NCBI GenBank assembly: GCA_035264765.1
Contig: DATFPQ010000313.1
Coordinates: 1-12,507 of the forward strand
Source of the DNA: DATFPQ01 sp035264765
GTDB taxonomy: Bacteria; Actinomycetota; Actinomycetes; Actinomycetales; Angustibacteraceae
Direction: 5' to 3'
Length of the DNA stretch: 12,507 nucleotides
The notes beneath the pieces were generated by a model that did not search any database, was not told the DNA's origin, and saw only the letters and a program-made list of their open reading frames with translations. Of this stretch, positions 6,537 to 12,507 are shown one piece after another. The position numbers and the translations under genes are program-made. Position 1 is the first letter of the stretch. Each line of letters starts with the position of its first letter.

Positions 6537-7333
6537 CCGTCCTGAAGCCGTTCGTGCAGGAAGGCCACGACCTCGTCGCGGGCGGCCGTGACCGGGTGAC
6601 CCGGCATGCCGACGTCGTGGCTGGTGATCACCGAGTGCTCGTGCCGGCCGACGCCGTGCGGGTTCCCGGGGGAGGAGTCGATCTCGATCACCCGCCAGCC
6701 GTCCCCCAGCAGGTCGGTCAGCCGCTCGAACCGCTGTCGAGGTACGAATCGGTCCTCGCTGAAGCGCAGCCCGAGCGCGCACAGCCCGTCCTCGCGCACG
6801 CGGCGCACGACGGCGTCCCGTTCACGGTCGGACATGCCGAGGTCTTCCTTGCGCGAGCCGAGCGGGAACGGCACCGAGGGCTGGCTGGCGACCGGCGCCA
6901 GCACCGCCGGCTCGACGGCGGCCGCCAGCGCGAAGCCGCCGGTGAAGCACATGCCGATCACCCCCACGCCCCTGCCGCCGACGTCCGCGTGCAGCTCGCG
7001 GGCGAGCGCGCGGACGTACTCCGCGACCGGCCGGTCGGCTCGGCGGGCAAAGGCCGCGAACTCCCGGGAGATGCAGACCCTGGCCATCGTTCCCGCGGCG
7101 TAGCCGACCGAGATCGGGCGTCCGGGCGTCCCGAACAGCGACGGCGCGGCGACCGTGAACCCGCTGTCCACGAGGTGCTCGGCGAGGCCGAGCACCTCGG
7201 GTGTCATCCCTGGAGCCTCCGGAAGGAGCACCACGCCAGGGCCGGTCCCCTTGCGGTACACGTCATGCGTTGCTCCCGCCGCGCTGAATGGGGTGGCGAC
7301 CCAACCGGCCAGGACGTCGGGGGCAGTCGTCAT
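6533..7333 (-). CDS. Dienelactone-hydrolase-family alpha/beta hydrolase
   Basis: 266 residues from ATG 7333..7331, preceded by GAGGG eight bases upstream; the open frame extends to 7564 without a family-like sequence. The fold is that of dienelactone hydrolases: VVLLPEAPGMTPEV with Glu39 at the position of the conserved DLH glutamate, then GFTVAAPSLFG. The nucleophile motif GMCFTGG (127-133) carries Cys129, and SEDRFVP has candidate acid Asp194. The catalytic histidine is probably His233 or His239 in EHSVITSHD. The Cys nucleophile separates it from serine esterases. No aromatic-degradation genes are nearby, so a true dienelactone substrate is not supported; general ester or lactone hydrolysis is the safer statement. 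It faces nagA tail to tail. Confidence 0.82.
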   Translation of the reverse strand: MTTAPDVLAGWVATPFSAAGATHDVYRKGTGPGVVLLPEAPGMTPEVLGLAEHLVDSGFTVAAPSLFGTPGRPISVGYAAGTMARVCISREFAAFARRADRPVAEYVRALARELHADVGGRGVGVIGMCFTGGFALAAAVEPAVLAPVASQPSVPFPLGSRKEDLGMSDRERDAVVRRVREDGLCALGLRFSEDRFVPRQRFERLTDLLGDGWRVIEIDSSPGNPHGVGRHEHSVITSHDVGMPGHPVTAARDEVVAFLHERLQDG

Positions 7334-7345
7334 GCCGGTCACCCT

Positions 7346-7387
7346 CGCACGCGCGGAGTCGTGCGGGGGTGTCCCAGACTGCGACAC
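7346..7387 (-). terminator. Two small hairpins after the 49-residue membrane peptide gene
   Basis: Read on the minus strand after the stop at 7393, the first stem pairs 7383-7387 (GACAC) with 7369-7373 (GTGTC). The second pairs 7360-7365 (CGTGCG) with 7346-7351 (CGCACG). Stems are only five and six bases and lack a T-run. They could be a weak terminator before the hydrolase gene, or chance pairing in GC-rich DNA. Confidence 0.22.
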
Positions 7388-7392
7388 GCAGC

Positions 7393-7542
7393 TCAGTAGC
7401 CGCCGACGCCACCGCCACCGGTCCCGCCGCCGCCGAGGAGGACGAAGAGCAGCACCGCGACAACTGCCGCGATGACGATGGCCAGCACGATCCAGGCGCC
7501 GAGCCCGAACGGCTCCCGGCCGCCGCGCAGCTGTACGCGCAT
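7393..7542 (-). CDS. 49-residue single-pass membrane peptide, function unknown
   Basis: A short gene starting at ATG 7542..7540 with a strong purine-rich ribosome-binding site (GGAGGAGGGAG just upstream). The in-frame start at 7575 is less likely because it precedes that site. The peptide has a basic N-terminus (RVQLRGGREPFG), one hydrophobic helix at about residues 15-37 (AWIVLAIVIAAVVAVLLFVLL), and a C-terminal tail of eleven residues, nearly all glycine, ending in tyrosine. Arg/Lys placement predicts a cytoplasmic N-terminus. No family was recognised. The good start signal and sharply bipartite composition support a real gene; short Gly-tailed membrane peptides of this kind are frequent in actinobacteria. 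It follows two other membrane protein genes on the same strand. Confidence 0.65.
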   Translation of the reverse strand: MRVQLRGGREPFGLGAWIVLAIVIAAVVAVLLFVLLGGGGTGGGGVGGY

Positions 7543-7565
7543 CTGCACTCCCTCCTCCGACCACC

Positions 7566-7582
7566 CCACCGGCATGCGGTGG
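7566..7582 (-). terminator. Hairpin directly after the four-helix membrane protein gene
   Basis: CCACCG (7566-7571) and CGGTGG (7577-7582) form a perfect six-base, GC-rich stem with a five-base loop. It begins at the base after the stop codon (7585..7583) on the minus strand. An alternative seven-base stem, 7559-7565 with 7578-7584, is also possible. There is no T-run. It could separate the membrane pair from the peptide gene or only attenuate transcription. Confidence 0.35.
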
Positions 7583-8068
7583 TCAGCTGCCGCCAGTGCC
7601 TAGCGCAGTGAGCAGCACCAGGATCACGGTCGTCACGGCGAAGATCCCGTGCGCGAGGACCACGGGCAGTGGGAAAGCGCTCTCGGGGCGGGCAGCCCCG
7701 ACCGAGGCGTCGCGACGGTGGTCGCCGGCCTGCATCCACCGCGCGAACATCGTGAGCCCGAGCACCGCCACGGGCAGCAGCAGCACGAAGGCCGTCCAGG
7801 CGAGCCCGTCGTTGTCCGTGAAGAGGTAGGCCAGCCAGACCACGAGGCCCACGACGGCGATCCCGGCGTGCGCGAACACCAGCGGCGGGCGCAGCCGGGT
7901 GGGGGCGCTCACCGGCAGCCCGGCCGCGCCAGCCGTGGCCCGCGCGGCGCCCACCGTTGTGGAGCGCTGATCGGCGGCGCGGGTGCCACCGCGGGACGCC
8001 CAGGCAGCGACCATGACGAGGCCGCCCACGGCCGTGATCAACCAGGTGACGAGTGCGGCGACGGCCAT
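7583..8068 (-). CDS. Four-helix integral membrane protein, function unknown
   Basis: 161 residues. Two consecutive ATGs overlap or follow the upstream stop. The second (8068..8066) is chosen because its ribosome-binding site (AAGGAG) lies five bases away, against two bases for the first (8071..8069). Predicted membrane helices lie near 2-24, 55-76, 84-106 and 135-158. The loop between helices 1 and 2 (about 25-50) is polar and Arg/Ala-rich. Histidines sit in helix 2 (FAHAG) and helix 4 (LAHGIF), at matching places in two similar halves (VFAHAGIAVVGL and VLAHGIFAVTTV), which hints at an internal duplication. No named family was recognised with certainty. It is translationally coupled to the DUF2231 gene, so the two probably work together in the membrane. 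Confidence 0.8.
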   Translation of the reverse strand: MAVAALVTWLITAVGGLVMVAAWASRGGTRAADQRSTTVGAARATAGAAGLPVSAPTRLRPPLVFAHAGIAVVGLVVWLAYLFTDNDGLAWTAFVLLLPVAVLGLTMFARWMQAGDHRRDASVGAARPESAFPLPVVLAHGIFAVTTVILVLLTALGTGGS

Positions 8069-8070
8069 CA

Positions 8071-8664
8071 TTACTCCTTCGAGGTGCGGTGGGAACGGGA
8101 TGGCCCGGCGACGTCGCCGCCGACGCCGCCCGGGCGAGACTCTCCGGGACTGACGTATCCGGTCGCCTGAGTGGCCTCGTCGGCGACCCGGACGCCGTAG
8201 CGGTAGGCCAGCTCGCCGCCCAGGTAGCCGCCCGCGCTGAGCAGCCCGAGGGCCACGACGGACAGGACGATGTACGCCCACGGCGTGCCGCCCGCCGGCG
8301 CGACGTCGTCGCGGCGCAGGAACCAGCCGCCGGCGAACAGCGCGGTCGCGGTCAGGTTGCAGCTCATGTGCGTGACGCCGATCCGCCAGGCCCGCGTACT
8401 CGCCGGAATCGCCATCAGGTCGAGGAACCCAAGCCCGGCGGCCGCCAGGGCCCCGAGGACGCCGAGGGCCAGCAGCCACCACGCCGCGTGGGATGCGGTT
8501 GCCGCCGACCCGGGCGAAGTCAGGAGCCGGGACGCGACGTCCAGGACCACGCTGGCCGTCCAGGCCCCGATGGGCACGGCCACCACCGCCGGATGCAGCG
8601 GGTGCCCGTACTTGCCGGCGAGGACCGTGGTCGGTCGCTTCGCCGCGTCCATCCCGTGCGCCAT
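8071..8664 (-). CDS. DUF2231-family membrane protein
   Basis: 197 residues from ATG 8664..8662, preceded by a perfect AGGAGGT with five-base spacing. The family signature YGHPLHPAVVAVPIG is at about 19-33. Four membrane helices follow near 26-46, 60-85, 105-124 and 134-156, and a polar tail of about 40 residues ends the protein. The stretch HMSCNLTATALFAGGWFLRR and the later GGYLGGELAYRYGVRV resemble the membrane half of actinobacterial DUF2231 proteins that carry a C-terminal Rieske domain; no Rieske motif is present here. The biochemical function of the family is not established. Its stop (TAA, 8073..8071) overlaps the next ATG, and a regulator is divergent from it. Confidence 0.85.
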   Translation of the reverse strand: MAHGMDAAKRPTTVLAGKYGHPLHPAVVAVPIGAWTASVVLDVASRLLTSPGSAATASHAAWWLLALGVLGALAAAGLGFLDLMAIPASTRAWRIGVTHMSCNLTATALFAGGWFLRRDDVAPAGGTPWAYIVLSVVALGLLSAGGYLGGELAYRYGVRVADEATQATGYVSPGESRPGGVGGDVAGPSRSHRTSKE

Positions 8665-8696
8665 GCGGTACCTCCTGTGCCGGAGTTTCGACAACG

Positions 8697-8726
8697 AGTG
8701 TCGTCGCAACTGCCAACCGGTGTCAA
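8697..8726 (-). promoter_or_regulatory. Candidate promoter of the DUF2231 operon with overlapping palindrome
   Basis: On the minus strand a consensus TTGACA (8726..8721) is followed after 18 bases by GACACT (8702..8697), which keeps A2 and T6 of the -10. Transcription would start near 8690, about 25 bases before the ATG. A perfect inverted repeat, CGACA-N5-TGTCG (8689-8703), covers the -10 and start site and could be an operator. Confidence 0.5.
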
Positions 8727-8731
8727 CGCTG

Positions 8732-8765
8732 CCCTTTTACGATCACCGGCATCGCCGTAAAGGGG
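8732..8765. promoter_or_regulatory. Inverted repeat in front of the Cys-rich regulator (operator or RNA hairpin)
   Basis: CCCTTTTACG (8732-8741) and CGTAAAGGGG (8756-8765) are inverted copies with one mismatch, 14 bases apart. The left arm overlaps a possible -10 (TACGAT, 8738-8743) of the plus-strand regulator. The right arm contains its ribosome-binding site (AAAGGGG) and ends five bases before the GTG start. It may be an autoregulatory operator. In a longer transcript it would be a hairpin that hides the ribosome-binding site. Confidence 0.45.
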
Positions 8766-8770
8766 CTACG

Positions 8771-9499
8771 GTGCTGACCGTGGCCGAACAGCCGGAGGTG
8801 GACCGGCACCCGATCGCCGCGGTGTCACTTCTTGCGGAGCGGATGCGCCGCGAGCTCTACGACTTCGTGCGCCGGGCGAACGGCCCGGTGACCCGCGACG
8901 AGGCAGCGGCGCACACCGGCATCTCCCGCCGGCTCGCCGCCTTCCACCTGGAGAAGCTGGTGCACGGCGGGCTGCTGCGGGTCCACACGGACCGGCCCGC
9001 GGCAGGCGTGGGGCGACGACCCAAGGTGTACGAGCCCGAGCCGGTCGAGCTCGCGGTGTCGGTGCCAGTCCGGCAGTACGGCCTGCTGGCGGAGCTGCTG
9101 GTCGATGCCGTGAGCGCCGCGGACCAGGCCGAAGCCGGCCGGCCTGCCGGCGAGGTGGTCGCCGCCACCGCCCGCGACCAGGCCCGCGAGCGCGGCCACC
9201 GGGTCGGCGTCGCAGCCCGCTCCCAGCTTCGTCCCGGCCGGGTCGGCCCCGAGCGCGCCCTGACCCTGGCCCAATCTGTACTGGAGAGTTGCGGCTACGA
9301 GCCGGCTCGGACGGCGCCGCGCGAGCTGGTGCTGCGCAACTGCCCCTTCGCGCGGCTTGCCGAGCGCTCGCGCACCCTGGTGTGCGGCATCAACCACGCG
9401 TTCTGCGCCGGCCTGCTCGACGGTCTCGACGCCGCCGGGGTCGACGCCCGGCTAGAGCCCGCCGCCGGCTTGTGCTGCGTGCAGCTGAGCGGGAGGTAG
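8771..9499 (+). CDS. Winged-helix transcriptional regulator with Cys-rich C-terminal domain (ArsR/SufR-like)
   Basis: 242 residues from GTG 8771-8773 (AGGGG five bases upstream; GTG at 8780 is an in-frame alternative). An N-terminal winged helix spans about 26-85: RRELYDFV, VTRDEAAAHTGISRRLAAFHL (the HTH), LEKLVHGGLL, and a basic wing (GVGRRPKVYE). A mostly helical linker follows. The C-terminal part has the pattern NCPFARLA, LVCGINHAFC, then GLCCVQL, giving cysteines 174, 191, 205, 212, 235 and 236. NCPF...VCG...CCV patterns occur in ArsR/SufR-like regulators that bind a metal or iron-sulfur cluster, which makes a redox or iron-sulfur sensor likely (family knowledge plus inference). It is divergent from the DUF2231 membrane genes, which are the obvious candidate targets. 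It does not resemble typical small ArsR repressors in length. Confidence 0.85.
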   Translation: MLTVAEQPEVDRHPIAAVSLLAERMRRELYDFVRRANGPVTRDEAAAHTGISRRLAAFHLEKLVHGGLLRVHTDRPAAGVGRRPKVYEPEPVELAVSVPVRQYGLLAELLVDAVSAADQAEAGRPAGEVVAATARDQARERGHRVGVAARSQLRPGRVGPERALTLAQSVLESCGYEPARTAPRELVLRNCPFARLAERSRTLVCGINHAFCAGLLDGLDAAGVDARLEPAAGLCCVQLSGR

Positions 9500-9524
9500 G
9501 CCCCCAGCGCCTTGCACCCGCATG

Positions 9525-9580
9525 GGCGTGATCGTGGCAACGGCGCTCGTCCTAGCGATCCTCGTTGCCACGCTCACGCC
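9525..9580. terminator. Strong inverted repeat, probable bidirectional terminator
   Basis: The 18-base arms 9525-9542 (GGCGTGATCGTGGCAACG) and 9563-9580 are reverse complements with a single mismatch. The 20-base loop holds a further four-base stem (9544-9547 with 9554-9557). It lies between the stop of the regulator gene (9499) and the stop of convergent egtD (9593), the usual place for a shared terminator. No T-run follows on either strand. Confidence 0.75.
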
Positions 9581-9592
9581 GAACCCGGCGTT

Positions 9593-10561
9593 TCAGACGG
9601 GGACTGACAGGCTGACCGCGACGTCGCCGGCCGGCTGGGTCCACCAGCGCTCCAGGCGGAGCCCGGCCGCAGCGAGCTCGGCGCGGACGCCGTCCTCCCG
9701 GAACTTCGCCGACACCTCGGTGCGCAGCTCCTCGCCCCGGGCGAAGGCGACCTCGAGGTCGAGGTCCGCGATCCGCACCACCTGGTCGCGCAGGGAGCGC
9801 AGCCGCATCTCGATCCACTCGTGCTCGGCGTCCCAGAGCGCGACGTGGTCGAAGGCGGCGAGGTCGAAGTCGGCGCGGAGCTCCCGGTTGATGACCGCGA
9901 GGACGTTGCGGTTGAACTGCGCCGTCACGCCGGCCGCGTCGTCGTACGCCGCGACCAGCCGGTCGACGTCCTTCACCAGGTCGGTGCCGAGTAGGAAGCT
10001 GTCCCCGTCGTCGAGGCCGTCGCGGACGCCGGCGAGGAACGCTGCCCGCGGGGCCGGCTCCAGGTTGCCGATCGTGGAGCCGAGGAACGCGACCATCCGG
10101 CGTCCACCGCGCGGCAGCAGGTCGAGGTGCCGCTCGAAGTCGCCGACGACGGCCTCGACCCGAACGCCCGGGTACTCGGCGGCCACCGCCTCCCCGGCCG
10201 CGCGGAGCACGGTGGGGTCGACGTCCACCGGCACGAACCGCGACAGCCGCCCGGTGCGGCACAGCGCGTCCAGGAGGAGCCGGGTCTTCTCCGACGTCCC
10301 GCTGCCGAGCTCCACCAGCACCTCGGCCCCGGACACCTCCGCGATCTCGTCGGCCCGCGCCGCGAGCAGCGCGCGCTCGGCCGCGGTGGGGTAGTACTCG
10401 GGCAGCCGGGTGATCTCGTCGAACAGCTCGCTGCCGCGCTGGTCGTAGAACCACTTCGGCGGCAGGGTCTTCGGGCTCGCCGTCAGGCCGGCGCGGACGT
10501 CGGCGGCCAGCGCTTCCAGGGCGCTGGAGGGGACGAGGTGCGACTCCAGGATGATGCTCAT
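9593..10561 (-). CDS. egtD: L-histidine N-alpha-methyltransferase (ergothioneine biosynthesis)
   Basis: 322 residues, the usual EgtD size. It trimethylates histidine with SAM to give hercynine, the first step toward ergothioneine. Residues known from the mycobacterial enzyme fall at identical numbers: Tyr39 in WFYDQRG, Tyr56 in PEYYPT, Asn166 in LGSTIGNLEP, and Glu282 and Ser284 in LRTEVSAKF. The SAM-binding motif is VELGSGTSEKT (83-93), with VPVDVDP and GDFE after it. ATG 10561..10559 lies two bases after the egtC stop, with GGAG inside the egtC end eight bases upstream. A longer open frame to 10657 has no family support. It is the last gene of the egt cluster here; no egtE follows before the terminator. 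Confidence 0.96.
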   Translation of the reverse strand: MSIILESHLVPSSALEALAADVRAGLTASPKTLPPKWFYDQRGSELFDEITRLPEYYPTAAERALLAARADEIAEVSGAEVLVELGSGTSEKTRLLLDALCRTGRLSRFVPVDVDPTVLRAAGEAVAAEYPGVRVEAVVGDFERHLDLLPRGGRRMVAFLGSTIGNLEPAPRAAFLAGVRDGLDDGDSFLLGTDLVKDVDRLVAAYDDAAGVTAQFNRNVLAVINRELRADFDLAAFDHVALWDAEHEWIEMRLRSLRDQVVRIADLDLEVAFARGEELRTEVSAKFREDGVRAELAAAGLRLERWWTQPAGDVAVSLSVPV

Positions 10562-10563
10562 TC

Positions 10564-11274
10564 TCAGGTCTCCAGGGGGGTCACGGTGACCCCGGATGGG
10601 GTCACCTCCACCAGGTGGCGGTCGGGCAGGTCGATCCACCGCGGGTCGTCGTCCCACGGCTCACTGGCCAGGACGACGCCGTCGGGAAGCTCCAGCAGGC
10701 TGAGCGTGTCGCCCCAGGTCGTGGCCACCAGCCGCTCGCCGTTGCCGGCCAGCAGGTTCAGCCGCGCGCCGGGATCGGCCGAGGCGATCTCCCGGACCGT
10801 GCGGCCCAGCGCTTCGACTCCGGCCGCCACCACGTGTGCTGCCAGCAGCGCGGAGTCGCACACCGACTCGGCGTCGGGCCGCACCGGCAGCACGCTCCGG
10901 TCGACCCGGCCGTTGTGCGAGACCAGCCAGCCGTCGTGCAGGAACGGCGCGGCCGCGGTCTCGTCCGGCGGCATCCCGACCGTCGCCGACCGGACGGCGG
11001 CCACGACGCATCCCGAGCGCAGGACCGGCGACACCGACGCGAAGGAGGCGTCCGACCACAGCGGACGCGAGGACCGCCATCGGGCCGGACGCCGGTCCGG
11101 GACCGGCTCAGCACCGACGTCCGGCCAGAACCCCACCCCCCAGCCGTCCGCGTTGAGCAGCCCGTGAGCCTGGCGGCGCGGCGCATAGGACTGCACCAGC
11201 AGCCCGCACGGTCGCTCGAGCACGAGGTCGTGCAGCGACCGCGGTTCGCCGAGCCAGCCGAGGTGCCGGCACAT
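10564..11274 (-). CDS. egtC: Gamma-glutamyl-hercynylcysteine S-oxide amidohydrolase
   Basis: 236 residues, a class II glutamine-amidotransferase-like Ntn hydrolase. Removal of the initiator Met exposes nucleophile Cys2 (MCRHLGWLG). Further class II features are ADGWGVGFW (about 42-50), AVRSATVG and VSHNGRVD. It cleaves glutamate from gamma-glutamyl-hercynylcysteine sulfoxide made by EgtB. Its ATG overlaps the egtB stop by one base (TGATG), and egtD starts two bases after its stop. Having egtC implies the gamma-glutamylcysteine route rather than the direct cysteine route, so an egtA ligase is expected outside the window. Confidence 0.95.
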   Translation of the reverse strand: MCRHLGWLGEPRSLHDLVLERPCGLLVQSYAPRRQAHGLLNADGWGVGFWPDVGAEPVPDRRPARWRSSRPLWSDASFASVSPVLRSGCVVAAVRSATVGMPPDETAAAPFLHDGWLVSHNGRVDRSVLPVRPDAESVCDSALLAAHVVAAGVEALGRTVREIASADPGARLNLLAGNGERLVATTWGDTLSLLELPDGVVLASEPWDDDPRWIDLPDRHLVEVTPSGVTVTPLET

Positions 11275-12507
11275 CAGGCGTCCCAGGCCAGCCGGACTCC
11301 GGTGAAGATCTGCCGGCGTACCGGGTGGTCCCAGTTGCGGAACGACGGCCGGACCGTGCTCGCCGCGACGGCCCAGGAGCCTCCGCGCAGCACGCGGTAG
11401 TCACCACCGAAGAACGGCCTGCTGTACGTGTCGTACAGCATCGGCCGAAAGCCCGGCCACGGCTCGAAGGGGGACGACGTCCACTCCCAGACGTCCCCGA
11501 TCAACTGCTCCACCCCGTACGCCGAAGCGCCGGCCGGGTAGGCGCCGACCGGCGCGGGACGTAGGGCGCCGCCGCCCAGGTTCGCCAGGGCGGGTCCGGG
11601 AGCGGCGTCCCCCCACGGCCAGCGCCGCCGTCGGCCGGCCACCGGGTCCCAGGCACAGGCCTTCTCCCACTCCTGCTCGGTCGGCAGCCGGGCGCCGGCC
11701 CAGGCCGCGAACGCCTGGGCCTCGAACCAGCAGACGTGCTGCACCGGCTCGTCCGGCGGGACGTCCTCGAGCACGCCGAAGCGGCGGCGGGCGCCGTCCG
11801 CGGTCCAGAACATCGGCCGCTCCAGGCCCGCCTCGACCCGGTGCCGCCAGCACCGCTCGGACCACCAGCGCGGCTCGTCGTAGCCGCGGTCGGCGACGAA
11901 CGCCATCCACTGCCCGTTGGTCACCGGCACGCGCCCGATCCGGAAGGCCGGCAGGTCGACGCGGTGCGCCGGCCGCTCGTTGTCCAGCGACCACGGCTCC
12001 TGGGTGCCGTCGACGCCGAGCACGAACTCGCCGGCGGGCACGAGGACCGCGTCACGACCGAGCTCGGCGAGCGGCACCGGCCGGCCAGGAGGCAGCGGGT
12101 CGCCCGCGCCCAGGACGGGCGGCCCCTGCCGTAGCTGGAGGGTCGCGAGCATCGTCTCGTCGTGCTGCTGCTCGTGCTGGACCACCATGCCGAAGGGGAA
12201 CAGCTCCGCTGGCCCGTCGGCCGGGCTGCGCTCGAGGACGTCCAGCACGCGGCCGCGCACCTCGGAACAGAAGGCGCGCGCCTCGACCGGTGGCAGCAGC
12301 GGAAGCAGCGGCCGGTCGGTGCGGCGGTGCTTGAAGGCGTCGTACAGCTGCTCGACGTTCGGCGGGAGCAGACCGACCCGGCGGGCGTCGCCGGCCCGCA
12401 GCAGCCACAGGTCCTCCTGCTGGCCGATGTGTGCGAGGTCCCACACGAGCGGGCTCATCAATGGGTCGTGCTGGCGCACCAGCTCTGGCTCGTCGAGGTC
12501 GGTCAGC
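11274..12507 (-). CDS. egtB: Hercynine oxygenase / gamma-glutamyl-hercynylcysteine S-oxide synthase, 5' end outside window
   Basis: 410 C-terminal residues are visible; about 25 N-terminal residues are judged missing, and the frame is still open at the right edge (LTDLDEPELVRQHDPL). The apparent start at 12479 is a GTG codon inside the domain and should not be used. The N-terminal DinB-like half carries the iron ligands: His in WDLAHIG, plus two in QHEQQHDE. The C-terminal half is a formylglycine-generating-enzyme fold (LPTEQEWEKAC, WEWTSS, RVLRGGSWA). The NWDHPVRRQIF stretch keeps the Asp and Arg that bind gamma-glutamylcysteine in mycobacterial EgtB, and KHRRTDR probably supplies the third binding Arg. 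It is a non-heme iron enzyme joining hercynine to gamma-glutamylcysteine with oxygen. It is coupled to egtC by TGATG. Confidence 0.95.
   Translation of the reverse strand, partial: LTDLDEPELVRQHDPLMSPLVWDLAHIGQQEDLWLLRAGDARRVGLLPPNVEQLYDAFKHRRTDRPLLPLLPPVEARAFCSEVRGRVLDVLERSPADGPAELFPFGMVVQHEQQHDETMLATLQLRQGPPVLGAGDPLPPGRPVPLAELGRDAVLVPAGEFVLGVDGTQEPWSLDNERPAHRVDLPAFRIGRVPVTNGQWMAFVADRGYDEPRWWSERCWRHRVEAGLERPMFWTADGARRRFGVLEDVPPDEPVQHVCWFEAQAFAAWAGARLPTEQEWEKACAWDPVAGRRRRWPWGDAAPGPALANLGGGALRPAPVGAYPAGASAYGVEQLIGDVWEWTSSPFEPWPGFRPMLYDTYSRPFFGGDYRVLRGGSWAVAASTVRPSFRNWDHPVRRQIFTGVRLAWDA

Noticed and set aside
7334..7564. Extended N-terminus of the dienelactone-hydrolase-like protein
   Set aside because: The extension is Arg-rich, overlaps the 49-residue peptide gene and lacks family similarity; ATG 7333 has a fitting ribosome-binding site.
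9522..9620. Open frame starting MGVIVATALVLAILVATL, looking like a signal or membrane segment
   Set aside because: The hydrophobic run comes from translating the inverted repeat at 9525-9580. The rest of the frame is antisense to egtD and shows no protein-like pattern.
1..12507. tRNA, rRNA, CRISPR array, insertion sequence, toxin-antitoxin or phage genes
   Set aside because: No cloverleaf-like stretch, spaced repeat array, transposase or terminal repeats were seen; gene content is ordinary chromosomal metabolism.

Overview
This window is high-GC DNA with the gene style of an actinobacterium. Coding regions are dense, GTG starts are frequent, and several stop/start overlaps are of the GTGA or TGATG type. 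A gamma-glutamylcysteine-type ergothioneine cluster (egtB, egtC, egtD) is present, as is a CUT1 sugar transporter without its own ATPase. The genus cannot be fixed from sequence alone. No RNA gene, CRISPR array, insertion sequence, prophage or integration scar was seen, and no gene-free stretch exceeds 300 bases.

Left part (1-6514): an amino-sugar uptake and catabolism locus built as two divergent operons around a 242-base control region (3200-3441). Leftward run a lipoprotein sugar-binding protein, two membrane permeases and the start of a DeoR-family regulator that leaves the window. Rightward run a two-SIS-domain sugar-phosphate isomerase/deaminase, a ROK sugar kinase and an N-acetylglucosamine-6-phosphate deacetylase (NagA). 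Every junction in both operons overlaps by 1 or 4 bases. The inferred route is import of an N-acetylated amino sugar, phosphorylation by the ROK kinase, deacetylation by NagA, and deamination/isomerisation by the SIS enzyme in place of a classical NagB. The control region carries two plausible core promoters. An 8-base repeat, TTGTGCAT, overlaps both, and the rightward transcript looks leaderless.

Middle part (6515-9592): a leftward group with a dienelactone-hydrolase-like enzyme, a 49-residue single-pass membrane peptide, a four-helix membrane protein and a DUF2231 membrane protein. Divergent from the DUF2231 gene is a winged-helix regulator with a cysteine-rich C-terminal domain, of the kind seen in metal or iron-sulfur sensing ArsR/SufR-like proteins. 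An inverted repeat sits directly in front of it.

Right part (9593-12507): the leftward ergothioneine genes egtB (5' end off the window), egtC and egtD. They are separated from the convergent regulator gene by an 18-base-arm inverted repeat that is probably a bidirectional terminator.

I found no convincing new biological system. The points most worth checking are the control region of the amino-sugar locus, the SIS enzyme with arginine at the position of the GlmS catalytic lysine, and the Cys-rich regulator with its operator-like repeat and DUF2231 neighbours.
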